A stretch of DNA of 64,000 nt from Caenorhabditis elegans. Its lineage: Eukaryota; Nematoda; Chromadorea; Rhabditida; Rhabditidae. Location of the stretch: positions 3,286,001 to 3,350,000 of the forward strand of contig NC_003283.11 in NCBI RefSeq assembly GCF_000002985.6, in the 5' to 3' direction. The position numbers and the translations under genes are program-made. Shown one piece after another: positions 10,108 to 22,468 of the stretch (position 1 is its first letter; every line of letters begins with the position of its first letter). The notes beneath the pieces were generated by a model that saw nothing but the letters and a program-made list of their open reading frames with translations, was not told the DNA's origin and did no database searches.

Positions 10108-11864
10108 TTAAATAATAGGTATAGACCGCCTTTGTGGTCCCGTTGAATTTGAATTTTTAGCAACAAAAAACGTTTTTCCAATTTGAACCAATGTTTTAAT
10201 CCCTATCATCTTTTTCACTGCGGCGTTAATAGAGGTATTGATAGAAAACACCACAAATCTAAAAGAACAAATTTGGAATCGAACTAGAATCTAGGATTTA
10301 CCTACCCTTCCACGGTTCTTAAAAACACCATTGAAAACGAGAGAGTAATGAATTGAAAAAATAAGTTTGGAAACATGTTGTAAGTGATTGTAGAGTTAAG
10401 TGAGTCGACTATAATGAGGATGCTTTGCACAATTGCTTGAATTATCAGTCTTCTATTTTTCTTGTGGCGATACGCTAGTTGTGCGTTGGAAACATGAGAG
10501 TCGGGCTGAGAAGCAGAAAGTAGTTTAGGGGGACTTCAAACTATAATCTACAATTTTACCGAATGCATAACCAACTTGATAAACAGCAGAACACTGCAAA
10601 AAGTTGTCGCAGCAGTAACGCCAACCATGATAATGAAAAATGTCTCCTGAGCCACTTTTGTGCACGGTGTCACTTCCCCAATCCATCCAAGATAGTCACG
10701 GTTGAATAGGTAGTGACAGCCTTCTAAAAATCACAATTTCAAAACATTTCAGGGACATTTTTTGCTAACCTGGAAGTAGCACAGCAAAGGAAAATACCGC
10801 GATAAGTAGTGCCACACCAATTCCGATCTGAAACATTTTTTCAGGAGATTCTTAGTTGAAAAATGAACTTATTATACATTCGTTGGGTTAAAACGATACT
10901 TTTTCATATGCCAAATTGGAAAATAGACAGCGGTTATTCGATTGGAGGCCAATAAAATCTGCGATAGCGGGCCTATGCTCCATCCAAACCAACCGATAAG
11001 TTGTCCCATTATTGCGTTGAGCCAGTGATTCGGGTAGCCGTCCCTGAAAACAAAAAATGTTAAAAAAGAAGGCACAAAAAAAATGTGCTCCAAAAGTAGT
11101 CTGGCAAACTTTAAAACGTTTGCTCTAATTATGGAGATGTGGGGGGAAAACTGACTGAAATGTTACAGTGATTATCAAGAAAAGCAGATTAGCAATTTTT
11201 TGGGCAAAGAATGATTCAATGAAAAGTTTGAGATTTGAAGTTTCAGTATTACGTAGACGTGAGCAATGTTGCCATAAACGCCATAAAACCCATGTAGACT
11301 AATCAAAACGGGTCTCGCCACGCGTAGTAACTGTTACTCCTGTTATTTTACGGGCCGCTAGCGTTTTTTGCGTGGCGAGACCCATGCACGTAAGATATGC
11401 CAAAATTGATCATCTTTAGAGGTCTTCCTAATACCGTATACATCAAAACTGTACGAATGCTTAACTTCTGCTAAGTATGGAATCTTGTAACCTGTGTTGC
11501 GTCGTCTGCTTTCTTTTTTTTTTAACTTCAAAAGACCCGTGAAATGTCGGCTGCAAAGCACTTGGACTCACATTAACAGGCTTGGAACCGGAAAAGCCAA
11601 ATACCCAATGCAAACTATACTGCTCCCAAAACTATTGAAACAACATATCTTCAGAAATCCATCTCGTTTTGGGATCCGAAGAAGTGTGGAGATAAAAATC
11701 AAAACGTTGATTGTTGAGCCGACGGTGCAAACCTGGAAAAATGGTCCTGCAAGTTATTTTCAAAAATTCCATACCAAAATAAGCATGACAGCTGATACGG
11801 TTCTAGTGCTGGGAGTGGAAAATTCCGAGTACAAAAATGCATCCCAAAACGAGGTATTAGACAT
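10108..11864 (-). CDS. Seven-transmembrane chemoreceptor, probably srx class
   Basis: Seven exons: 11775-11864, 11572-11732, 10878-11043, 10770-10827, 10560-10723, 10306-10505 and 10108-10258; 329 aa, all GT-AG and in phase, normal length for the class. The N-terminal segment and first helix read VMLILVCTVGSTINVLIFIS, followed by IPKRDGFLK. The third-helix region has GPLSQILLASNRITAVYFPI, the NR...YFP signature of srx-type nematode receptors. Later helices are IGIGVALLIAVFSFAVLLP, EGCHYLF (Cys after helix 4), TFFIIMVGVTAATTF, RRLIIQAIVQSILIIVDSLN and a final FITLSFSMVFLRTVEGF. Such receptors act in chemosensory cilia as G-protein-coupled odorant receptors (family knowledge). No stop or frameshift was seen. 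The second intron contains a 74 bp terminal-inverted-repeat element. Class srx over a sister class is a judgement. Confidence 0.78.
11310..11383. repeat. 74 bp element with 14 bp perfect inverted ends
   Basis: GGGTCTCGCCACGC at 11310-11323 is exactly complementary to GCGTGGCGAGACCC at 11370-11383. It lies inside an srx intron. Related TGGCGAGACC motifs are tandemly arranged at 45833-45870. Confidence 0.7.
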
Positions 11865-12469
11865 TCTGAATAATGGCAAAAATCGAGAAATGTATTGGTT
11901 GTCCTGAAATCATGTAGGTAAAAAGATAATTTAGTATTTGGGAAATAATTTGGCACCAAGAAGCAAACAAAATCCGAAAGTCACAAGGTTTCAGCCGCGA
12001 TGAGAAACGTAGAAAAAAGTGGCACCCATTTTCATCCTAAACACAAAAAAAAATGCTATATCGGTTAAGTCACACATATAATCAAAATTCACTCTGGTTG
12101 ATCGGAGGTAGTAGACATTTTTGGAAAAGGGTACAAAGATTGTTCAACATTATTTCAGAATAAAAAAGCAAACAAATCCGGAGAATGCATACCTACCTAC
12201 CTACGTGTCTGTAAATTGTTTTTGAAAAACTTAACAAACTTGCGAAACTTGGCGTAGTGGAAATAACATTAATAGCTATGGTTTTTTATGCTCGAGGTGC
12301 TCGAGGTGCTCAAATTCCGTATATTTAACTTTCAGAAAACATGCATAATTGAACCGCCTGCGTGGAGCCTTCGCAATTTGTTTTCCAAGGTCAACCCGAT
12401 TTTATAAGATAACATTTTTCCAGTCTGAAAGTGCATATGAGTATTATTATCTCAAAAAAAAAACTTCCG
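11865..12469. other. Intergenic, no gene seen
   Basis: Upstream flank of the srx gene. AT-rich, with CTACCTACCTAC and a duplicated GCTCGAGGT near 12290; no spliced coding pattern. Confidence 0.35.
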
Positions 12470-12685
12470 TCCACGACCCCATAATTTTGTCTAGCTGGAA
12501 AAAAAGAAAAATTGGAAAAAAATCGGAAATTATATGTTGTATTAACTACAATGATCAGAAGTGTTAGCAGGACCGGACAAAAAGTCAAGAGTCCACTGTT
12601 CAACAATGAAAACGAACAGGGTTTGGTAGTGAAGTTTTATTTGAATATTCGGTAGGATTAAACAATTTCCCCAATTACAATACTT
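12470..12685. repeat. Direct repeat, right copy (flanks srx gene)
   Basis: Same-orientation partner of 9360-9580 (about 220 bp, diverged). The two copies and the srx gene between them suggest an old tandem duplication in which one copy of the interval was lost or replaced. Confidence 0.55.
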
Positions 12686-12884
12686 TCACATGTAAGCTTA
12701 TATATATTTATTAACAGAAAAAAATGACCATAAAAATGATTTGAACAAGGAATAACAGAGCATATGTAGCTAGCGAGGGTAGAATTATTTGTTTATCAAT
12801 TTTGTATCAATACCAAGTACTACAGTTTTCAACATTAATTAATACTAAATTAGAAGTTTTTCATGCATTGATTCATATATTCTT

Positions 12885-15800
12885 TCAATTATTAAAAGTA
12901 CGAGTTATTACCACAACACTCGACCGGGCGCTTCTCCTTTTCAAAACCTTGAAAATGAAGTATGATTCTACAGCACTTCCAACCAGCTTTATAATGTAAA
13001 CATAAGGTCCTATGTTCTGAAAAAAAGGAGTTATAAAACCGAAAGAAGTTAAAATCTTGACCTTGAAACTAAAAAATGGGTAGTCATTAACATAGTTAGA
13101 GAAAGTTGGGAGAAAATCACATAAGAATACGTTGGCAGCGTCGATCAAAGCGATATGATTTATCTGAAATTTTAATCGAGCTCTGCAACTCTGAATCAGA
13201 AACAATTACCTTTGTATGCTCTTCACCTGCATTATGGTTATGTTTTTTATTGAAGAGAAGCAGTCTTGTAGATAATAAACCAGAAAATGCAAAGTTAAGC
13301 GCAAATAACACCTGAAATATGAAACATATTAAATGAAGTTCAGTAAACTGTTATAGCTTATGAATTTTACCGATCTATCCGTTGTCCAATAGTTGAAATA
13401 ACAATTGTCAAGTGAACAACGCAAGACTCCACAGTCTCGAGGAATTGCGGATATATTTAAAGTACAAAAGAGGTATATAATCAGATTTTCAAGCATTGCC
13501 AAGCTAATAGCCAATATTAGAATTAAGATAGAAGGGCATAAATGGCGATAGTTATGAAACATAATCGGTGTGTAAATGGCCTGAAAAAGCTTTGTTATTG
13601 TTGAAACTAGGGCTTTTGCCAAAACGCCTGCCGCGCAAGGACTTGCGGCAACAACCGGTTGCCTCACGCCGCAAGCTGGCGATGAGCCCGAAAAGTGTCG
13701 GCCGCGGTGAAAGAACCACTTTTCGTACTATGTATGTGGTCACGCACAGCGCCTCAAATCGGGAGAGTTGTGAAAATTGAGATTTGAAAAGTCCAATGGA
13801 GCGCGCTTGCACATTTTTACCGTATCAAATGAATACGGGCCGAAATTCTGCGCTTATTCGAGTTTTCAAGATGAAATTTGGAAAAAATAATAAAATTTTG
13901 AAAGAATTGATGCTTTTAAAAAGATTTAAATAACATCTTATTGAACAAATTCAGTCTTTGGCTGATTTATCATTGATTTTCGAACAGATTAGTACGAGTT
14001 AACTGTATGACAAATTTTCTACACGAAAGCAACATTTTTAAGTATCAATATGTTTGATTTCAGTTTTCTAGAAATTACATAGTCTCAAGCATTGAAATTG
14101 TTCAGATATGCCCAAATCCACGCAAAATGTTACGGTGGCAGAAACTATTCACTAGATCAATTCTAAATGTTTAGATCGGACTAAACCTCATTTTTTATTT
14201 CGAAAAAAACATTTTTGAATCATTGCTTTCCACAAAAATAAGATGATTAATAGTATTACATGATGAGAATCCATGTGATTCTTCATATGCGAATACCTAT
14301 AGATACCTCAACTTAGACAACTCCTATCTACTCGGAGAGGCAAGATATCAAAAAGTGATCAACTGAGAACTTGTAGAACACATCAAAAACTATAATATTC
14401 AGTTTAATTTATGTTTTCATCTTTCAAGATGAGGGAGTTAGACATACGTTTGTGTTGCTTACTTTTTGCGGTTCTTCTAGCTGCTCTAACTCCCTCATCT
14501 TAAAAGATAAAAACATAGGATAAACTGAATAATATAGTTCTTGATGTGTTCTACAAGTTCTTAGTTAATTATAATACTTTTTGATATCTTGCCTCTCCAA
14601 AAAGATAGGAGCTGTCGAAGTTGAGGTATCTAGAGCCGTATGGGTAGGAAGAATCTGATGATTTCTCATCAAGACAAGGAGAATATAACACCAAACTTGT
14701 AAAAAATGCTAATTTGATTATTTATGTAAAGTTGTGAACTTTTTTTAAAGAACAATACAAGAGAAACACTTACATAAAAAATGTGTTGATGTATAGACCT
14801 CTATGTCGGTTAGAACTATACAATTTCACCAGAATTATTCTAAATTTCACCGGTTTTGATTAGTTAAGAGTTTGATTTTATCAAATTCTTTGATTTTAGA
14901 ACAATTTCTCAATCAATTTTACAAAACTTCACATGATATTTGTAACTTCACTTTTTAATCGATTTTGTCGTCAAGACATTTTTTTTTCAGTGTACTCTGT
15001 CAAATTATTGACAAAAAACTTTGATAAAGGTCTCATCTTTTAGTTAAAATTGCAAAATCAAATATTTGTGCGAAATCTTGTTCGAAAATCAAATTTTATT
15101 TGCAAAGATTATGTTTTGCTGTCAGATTCGTTCAAATTCAGAGCTCACTTTACGAGTTTTTCCGAAAAAAATTATGTTAAAATGAAGCTAATAATACCAC
15201 GGAGATCCGCTAGGTGGTCCCGCCTCATAAATTTTGCTCTATGTTCCCTAAAATCCAGCAAAAGCTCGAAAAATGGGTGTTTTGTCAAAAAAATTTTCAT
15301 TTCTCGTGGTGGCGCTGCAAACGCGCTCACGCGCACAAACCACTTTTTTCTCTCTTCTCTCCCGGTCTGAGGCGCTGTGTCACGTGATGTCAGAAAGTCT
15401 CATTGCGATTTGATCTACGAAAAAATGCGGGAATTTTTCCCAGATTAATTCTGACGTCAGCACACTCTTAACCATGCATGCGAAATCAGATGAGACGTCT
15501 GCTTCTCTTCTCCCGTATTTTTCGTGATCAAAGCGAAAAGGGACGTTCTGACTCCACGTTTGTGGTGAAAACACAATGCCTTTGACTTCTCGCCATAGTG
15601 TAGAATTCTCACCAAAACCCTCTCAATCGACATCGTCACCGCTACAATCGTTCTCATAGCTCCTGCTGTTTGAAGTGGAAACCCGACGTAAAGGATGAAA
15701 ACTTGTTGCGCGTGAAGCTCATCAGTGAAGAACGAATAGACAATACAAAATGTCATATAGGCACAAGCCAGAACATTATAGGCCACATCGAGAAATAAAC

Positions 15801-15998
15801 GGTAGAAGAAGAGAATCATTTTCTGACGAGTTCTAAATATTTCAGGAGTTTGTGGTGATACTTCAACTCAACCAACCTTTCAATCTTTTTTATAAAATAG
15901 ACGTTCATAACAATTGTGATAAGAGCAGAAATTACCCCAATTGATGTTACAATCACCGCGGGCACACTCATCAGAGGACCTTCTGCAGGGGATGCCAT
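12885..15998 (-). CDS. Seven-transmembrane chemoreceptor, srbc class, copy 1
   Basis: Six exons: 15877-15998, 15613-15832, 13371-13580, 13210-13311, 13062-13163 and 12885-13016; 295 aa. Exon phases equal those of the plus-strand paralogue at 22469-23689, which aligns along the whole length. The first helix reads VIVTSIGVISALITIVMNVY; then come FFYRLFLDVAYNVLACAYMTF, GFPLQTAGAMRTIVAV, IERVL joined to AIYTPIMFHNYR (the srbc/sru-like ER...Y(T)PI motif), LEISA-type loop cysteines (DCGVLRC, DNCYF), VLFALNFAFSGLLSTRLL, NHIALIDAANVFLCDF and NIGPYVYIIKLVGSAVESYF. It is expected to act as a chemosensory G-protein-coupled receptor. The second intron is 2.03 kb against 81 bp in the paralogue, owing to inserted repeats; its splice sites are intact, so the gene may still function. 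Confidence 0.8.
13581..15612. repeat. Composite 2.0 kb insertion in srbc intron 2
   Basis: The homologous intron of the other srbc copy is 81 bp (22860-22940). This one holds a GC-rich block (13620-13745), a fold-back element (14300-14632) and a further repeat region to about 15600 with CTCCCGGTCTGAGGCGCTG and GAGAAGTCAAAG. The latter also occurs near 23880, which suggests nested or composite insertions. No transposase is visible; the open stretches at 15050-15370 and 15380-15574 are not supported. Confidence 0.6.
14300..14632. repeat. Fold-back element, about 140 bp arms
   Basis: TAGATACCTCAACTT at 14300 pairs with AAGTTGAGGTATCTA ending at 14632. The arms continue inward through GGCAAGATATCAAAAAGT, TTGTAGAACACATCAA and CATCTTTCAAGATGAGGGAG to a short loop around 14440-14475. 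This is typical of a miniature fold-back element. Confidence 0.75.
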
Positions 15999-16414
15999 TT
16001 TTCTATAATCAGTTTTATTGCATTAAACATAACTAACTATAAGTTGGTTCAAAATTAAAACTAAAAAAGTTATTCGTTTTTTTGAAAGGCTGAAAAATAA
16101 AAATAAAGTTTCTTGTTTGATAATTTCAGGTTTCAAAAAAGTGGTCTGGAATCACATGCTACTTTAATAATTTAGATCAAAATTCACTTGCAGACATTTT
16201 CAGTTGTCTCGGCTAGGATAACTCCAAACTACAATTATAATTATGTTACCCTTTACACAAGTAGTGGTGGAGATGTTAGAAGATTGTCGGAAGCAAAATA
16301 TGATGTTTCAAAATTAAATTGCTAACGAGGTTTCAAAAAAAAATTATTATAACTGCAAACTGATAAATTCTCATTTATTTGTTTAATTGTGATTTTCGAC
16401 TCTAAATATAACAA

Positions 16415-19400
16415 TTAGGTTGACAGTGTAGTTTGGTTGGCGAGTGGTCCTTTGGGCTCTGAAAAATTATAGTTCCGCTAGGTAAAATATAGTAACTATA
16501 CACTTGGTGCAGAAAATACAAATTGCTTCTAAAATATGATGACTTACTCCAGTTGACTTCGACTGAGAGACTTTCCACGTTGAGTCCTTCCTTCAATTTG
16601 GTTTTGAAAAGTATTGTATCTGGATTATTTTTCGGATCGCTGAGCGCGTTGTAGTAGTACTGAAAAAACACGTACAAATAACTTAAACCTGTACCGCGCT
16701 CAGACGCCCATCCGGATTTCCCGAAAAAATATATTTTAGGAAATCGTAATGTTCTGTATATGAGTTTTTGTAAGTGAATAGTAAATTATTAATACTGAAG
16801 TCTCTAATACTACTGTAATCGCGGAGGGACCGGAAATTGATGAATTAATATGTAGAATCAGAAGCAGTAACTTTAGAAATTTCTAAAACTTATTGGTAAG
16901 CTGAATTTTCCAATAGATATGGCTTTGTTCACATTTTAATACTGATACATACATCTACCTATCTAGTTACATTGGACTTTTTAGATCGATGGTACCGATA
17001 ACCCCAATTCCGTTAGCATTGTAATATTGGACCCAATTGTAAATATACAACACGAATTGCTCACCTTTTTCAATTTTTAATTAAAAAATATACAATGAAA
17101 GTAATCATTGTAACCCGTGTAAAATTCATATTTAAAACAAAAAACAAAGTGAGCAATTAGTGTTTTATATTTGAGTGCCAGTTATTACTAGTCCATATAT
17201 GTGCGTAATATATTGTTAATATAGGTATCTAACAACAATTAGCCAGATTACTTGCTGAAAAACTTACTTCAATCTTGAAAACAGAGAATTGAGGATACTC
17301 AATCGTAAATCCTTCGTCAATAGGAATCGCTGTGCACTTCTGAAAATAAAAAAATTAAATGACAAGACTGTATCATATCAGACCTCGTATCCATAAATTC
17401 GACAAATTTCTAATTTCCCTCTACTGGCACGTTTTTCCATTCCGCTTACTTTAATTGTCAATTTGACTACTACTTTCCCATCGATCGTCATATCGAATAC
17501 CCAACTTATCTGAAAATAAAAGAAAAATTGAAATTTCAAAAGTTGAAACTGTACATAAGTATATTTTGTTAAATCGTTCCTATGTAAATAAACTTGATTC
17601 AATCGTTTATCCACTACTCGTTCAATATTTTCAACATTGTACGGAACATATGAAGATCCATTCGGCTTAGTGTGCGAATACATGTCCCTCATGACATCGT
17701 AGGTGAATTTCACATGATTTTCTCTGGATATTGGTCCCAAAGCGATATGCTGTTGCCGCCATGTTAGTAATTGCGTTGAGACTACATCTTGATGAGATTC
17801 TGAATTTTGTTTATTTGAGAAACCATTTTATACATAGGTTTTGTAAAAAAAATAATGTAAGTGTGAAAAAAAACGTACCAGTGTCATTTGAAGGTGTAGT
17901 TGTACCAATGCTTCTAGGCGTTGCTGACATTTCAGAGACAGTTGTAGTTGCTGTGGAAGTTTCAGGAGTGTCTTCTGAACAGGTTTTCAGTTTACATGTT
18001 TTTCTGTGTAAAATTGCTTTTGACAAAATTGACTCACGCCAGTAAACTTCAATTAAAAACGTTTCCACAGTTTTTCTATCATTGACATCGGTTTTAAATA
18101 GTCGTATATTATCAGAAAGAATAACCTGAAATTCATGTAATTTTATATATCACTATGAAGGCGGGAATCGTGGCGGAAACGGCAACATTAAATCAGCTTT
18201 CAACCTAAAGAGCTTAAAAGTAACCCAAACTCCAGGCTCCACAGCCGCCTGATGTTTTTCAGTGAATTTTGAGATTTTTTTCCTAGTGTACTTACACTTA
18301 TGTATAGCATATCCACTGGATACTCCATTATCAAACTCTTGTTTGTCGGAATATTTGTGCAATTCTAAAGGATATGAACATTAAAAAGGTAGTGTCATAC
18401 ATTCATACTATGTAATAGTTTGAACAAGCTTCAATAATTCCTGCGTTTTCCTTCAAAATATCATCTACTCCCGCCATTTTGATCACCACTTTTTTGACGG
18501 ATTTCCCATTGTTTTTCAATCTGAACATCCAATGTATCTAGAATATATGTATTTATTAATAATGCTAGACTGATACAAATGTAAACTTACATGACCACCA
18601 TTCACCTCTTCAGGATAGTCTGGCTGTATGAATGCTTCATTGTTGCCTTCGTGTACTATTCTTTCAATATACTGAAGCTCCCTAGGCGAGACGTCTGATC
18701 CATCGGCATTATTATGCGAATAGACATTGTTGATAACGTCGTAAGTGAATTTTATATAGTTTTTTCCCGATTCCGGAATTAATTGGATGGGCTGCCTTTG
18801 TGTATCAAATTCTTCATAACGACGAAGTAGTTCTGTGAATAGAACAGTTATATAAAAGACAATATTTTCAATATGAATTGTCCTACTCACTCCAATGACC
18901 GCTAGCATTAAAACTGCCCATATCGTCTATCTTTGGCAGATTGGTATGATTAGTTGTCATGTTGTTGAGCATCTTAATCTAAAACCGGAAATTACATAGT
19001 GATCTACATGCCTCTCTAGAGAAAATAGATAGTAAACTCACACCAATGAAGAATTTATCAAATGGTGGTTTCTCAAATTGTAAGCTACCATTGCTCGGAA
19101 TATCCATGCAGTTCTGAAATTCAAAACTTAAACAGTTCACTTTTGTTTTTTTTTTCAAACTTCTAAAGAATTTGGACAGAATTCAGCTAATCCTCCATGA
19201 TTGACAAGCTCTTGCATTTGTAATATTTCAATTTTTAAATGTATCAATTGTTTTTTATCATCATGCATATTTATGTTCCAGTAGATCTAAAACATGATTC
19301 TAGATTAACCTGTGTAGATAAAATTTATAAAAACAGTACCCAAGCATCCTGATCCGGAATTATCTTCTGTAAATAGCCGATCCCCGATGGAAACTCCTTT

Positions 19401-21363
19401 TCCATTGCGAAATTTTTCACGGACCAAGGTTTGAACGTAACCTTATTATAATGTTCGCCCATGACAAAGTGGTTCTGTCCAACTACAAATTTTAACCCAT
19501 GATCATATTCATCTGATACACGTGGAGCCAAATGAATTATGTCTCCCGTTTCTTTGTATAGATGGGTAACCAATCGTTTTTTTGAAAATAATACTTTTAT
19601 TGAAAGTAGAATAGTGTCATATCAACCAAGCCGGTTTGCCGGAAATTTTGATTTTCTGCAAATGTCCAATTTGCCGATTGCCAAACTTAAAACTGCCGGA
19701 AATTTAAGAGGGATTTTTTTATAAGACGTAAACACTTAAAACTGTGTCTTTTCGAAATACTTTTCCCATTTTTCAAGATATTTTCACATAAATTGCTTAC
19801 AAAAGAGATGTATGAAAATTTATAGGATGCGTACAATTTTTCCGATTAAAATTGAAATGTTTAAATTTCCAGAAAAAAAATGTACAAAAAAATTTGCCAA
19901 TTTGCCGATTTGCCGGAAAAATCGTTTGCCGCCCACCGCTGATAGTGAGTAGAATTTTAAATAATTTTTTATTTACCTTCAAGTATTGCGTTTTTGTCAC
20001 TTTTTGAGAAAACTAAAGTTCTGCCGCACGTTTGAAATATTAATTAATTGTTGTTGGCTTTTTGTTGGCTTTCAAGTTGGCTTTCAAGGAATTCAAATAG
20101 GAATTAGGTGATAACTTAAAAACCTCGTGTTTTAAAGTAATTTTAGCGTAGTCCACATTAAAAAAAAACAAAATCCGAAAACTACATCTATAACGAGAAG
20201 CATTTCTTAACTTACGTGAACTGACTTTTACAGAAAAACTGCCCATCTCGCTTGTGTCAAACCAATATGTGTCAGTAAAATCTTCTCTTTTGGACATCTT
20301 CATCTGCAATCATCTATTATGTAAGGTGTAGCTCATTTTCAAAAATCTATTGCAAACTTACACCAATGAAAAACGTTTTGAATTTTGGATTAAGAATCAT
20401 CAATTCGTCATCTTTCGGAATATCCGAGCAGTTCTGTAATTAACAACTAAAAGAGCTAGGATGATTTTTTAACCTTTAGAGAATCATCGGTACACATTTC
20501 TGCTTTTCCTTTATTGTCGATAATTTTATACATTTTATACATGGTCATCGCTACTTCATCTACATACATTTCAGAAGAGTCCACCAATTCGAATTTCCAA
20601 TAAATCTGGAGCAAACTTTCCAATGAATTAACGGAATGGAAAACGTACCAATCCGTCCTCATTTGGTTTTATCTTGTGTATAAATTCAGTCTTTCTAACG
20701 GGGAAACCTTTGAAGTAATAAAACTTGACCTTTCGTTCCATATTCTTCACGAGCCATGGTTGAATTTTTGTCCCATCATTGTTGAGCCGTGAGTACTCGT
20801 CGCTTGTAACGTTGTACTCAAATGTTGCGTATTCTGTGACTGTTCCATCCGTTTTTTGATTCAATATAATAGACTTTTTCGTTTCTGTGAATGATGTCGA
20901 ATAATTCTCTGAAAATGACTACATCAGAATAGTTATAGCTTTGTAAATTCTCACTAGGGGTATTTTCTTCCGTTGCATTATTCGCAGATGTTTGATTCGC
21001 AAGAGAACCTGAACACATAAATCACTTTACTCTTTCACAGAAATTCCCCGTTCTTACCGTGTTTGCTTTCTTTATTTTTCTCAGCAACTCCGGAAACTCC
21101 GAAAACAATTGGCGATGTTACGAACAGGATTCCAATGACTACTGTAGCTATCTTAGCAATGGTCTTCCAAGGATCACTTGATTGTGATCTTAAAATTATA
21201 TAAAAATTATCTTATTAAGTTACCTGAAAACCAAAAATTTGTTAGCCCAGGCCTTTGCAAGTAATCCAAGGGCTCGATGCAAACAAAAAATGAAGACATA
21301 CCTATTTGAATTGCCTACCAACAGTGGATCGTTTTGTGAATACACAGGGTCTTGTGGAGACAT
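16415..21363 (-). CDS. Membrane-anchored protein with four PAW-like repeats, copy 1
   Basis: Twenty-one exons: 21302-21363, 21058-21188, 20955-21008, 20649-20908, 20474-20605, 20362-20433, 20216-20303, 19340-19593, 19161-19286, 19042-19113, 18891-18978, 18591-18832, 18409-18537, 18296-18364, 18038-18125, 17879-17974, 17555-17799, 17384-17509, 17268-17339, 16548-16659 and 16415-16458; 853 aa. Residues 1-21 (MSPQDPVYSQNDPLL...) are cytosolic; a hydrophobic anchor (IATVVIGILFVTSPIVFGV) follows; then come an Asn/Thr linker, repeats 1-4 (about 83-265, 266-446, 447-622 and 655-840), a Thr-rich linker between repeats 3 and 4, and a Thr/Pro tail. It is an inverted copy of 47709-52923. The normal acceptor of exon 8 has changed (TTTTCAG to TTTTCAA at about 19583); an in-frame alternative AAAAG acceptor at 19594 would add five residues. 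If that is not used, the gene is damaged. Repeat 2 is the most diverged. Confidence 0.72.
19620..19960. repeat. GCCGGAAATTT / TTGCCGATTTGCCGG inverted repeat
   Basis: Short inverted units (GGTTTGCCGGAAATTTTG, CAATTTGCCGATT, AATTTGCCGATTTGCCGGAAA) within one intron of the minus-strand four-repeat gene. Same motif family as the tandem array at 58460-59260. Confidence 0.6.
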
Positions 21364-21468
21364 TTTCTTTTATTTTTTCACAAGAGATAGACTTCTCGAA
21401 TGCGAATATAGTTTTCTCGAAAATAGAAAAAATGAATAAAGTTCTCTCTAAAAGAATTCAGTTGTATC

Positions 21469-21477
21469 CCAAGGTCA
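21469..21477 (-). promoter_or_regulatory. Nuclear-receptor-type half-site TGACCTTGG
   Basis: CCAAGGTCA on the plus strand, TGACCTTGG in gene orientation, 114 bp upstream of the ATG at 21363. Spacing and surrounding sequence (GGGATACAACTGAATTC, AGAGAACTTTATTC) match the site at 47595-47603. Confidence 0.5.
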
Positions 21478-21487
21478 AACAGACAAA

Positions 21488-21490
21488 AAC

Positions 21491-21520
<30 letters not shown>
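21488..21520. repeat. Poly(A) run
   Basis: An almost uninterrupted A homopolymer of about 30 bases in the upstream region of the minus-strand four-repeat gene; the corresponding region of the other copy lacks it. Confidence 0.9.
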
Positions 21521-21521
<1 letters not shown>

Positions 21522-22468
21522 TTCAAAAAGTAATTCATTTGCGAGATGTCTGATCGAATGCTACAAAAACATAATTGTGATCTTTAGCGTCTCCTATCTT
21601 GTAAATTGTGAAATGGGAGATATGAACATGGCGATTTGCGGTAATGTCACCGTTGGAATAGTTTAGGAGACTGTAGGATTACTGTAATTTCAGAAAGAAA
21701 TAACTTTAAGCTTCTGAATGAAATTTCAGATTAAGTTGAGTATTTTAATATTCTTAAATTCTTAAAGTCCCATTTTAAAAGTTGGTGCTAATTATATTTT
21801 TCAGAAATCGCCATTTCAATCTGCGAACGTATTTACTTGTGCTCGCAGAATTCTATAATTTTTCATAGGTATTCGAGAATTCTGACAAATACCCATATTA
21901 AATAATCCCGGCGCTGAGTTACTCGGAAATTGGATTGAAAAAAAAACATTCTGATTTTCGCTCTTTTCTTTTCTTTGTTTTCGGCTTCTAGTTTCTGCGT
22001 GATTATGAAAAATATAGAGGTACCCGACGACTGATCAAACTTATTTGAGTCCAAACGTAACATGTTTATGGGTATAAATGGCACAAAAGCGGTCTTAATG
22101 TTTATTTTTTGTGTTTAATAAAATACCTCCATATATCTTAACCCTTTTTTAAATTCTCTCAGTTTTTCTCCATCAGAGGCACGTGGTATCTGTGAATTCC
22201 CTACATCCACCACAACTTGTTAAAAAGGTAACAGCATAATAATTATAACTCAGACAACTGAAAAAGCTTACTATTAGAAATAAGTTTTGATAAAGAAGGT
22301 GTAATTACAGACCAATTTTTTTTTCACAGATCTTTTCAAACAAAACATTTGGTCTCTTTTTGAGCCTTCCGAAAGGCGCATGATTTTTTGTTCAACTTTT
22401 GATCCAACTTATAGTCTAATAGTAAGATATAAATTAGAACGAAAATAAATTATATTTTAGTTAACAAA
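21521..22468. other. Intergenic between divergent PAW-like and srbc genes
   Basis: Bases 21521-21600 still match the upstream region of 47709 (ATCTCGCA, CGAATGCTAC, ATCTTTAGCGTCTCC, inverted). The remainder to 22468 shows no gene; a TGTTAACAAAATG context precedes the srbc start. Confidence 0.45.

Noticed and set aside
11494-11907. 137-codon plus-strand open frame
   Set aside because: Overlaps the first two exons of the srx gene, which read as helix 1-2 on the minus strand with perfect phase.
15050-15370. 106-codon plus-strand open frame
   Set aside because: Lies inside the composite insertion in the srbc intron; no recognisable protein.
21306-21533. Open frame ending in a lysine run
   Set aside because: The lysines are the poly(A) tract; the minus strand here is the first exon and promoter of the four-repeat gene.
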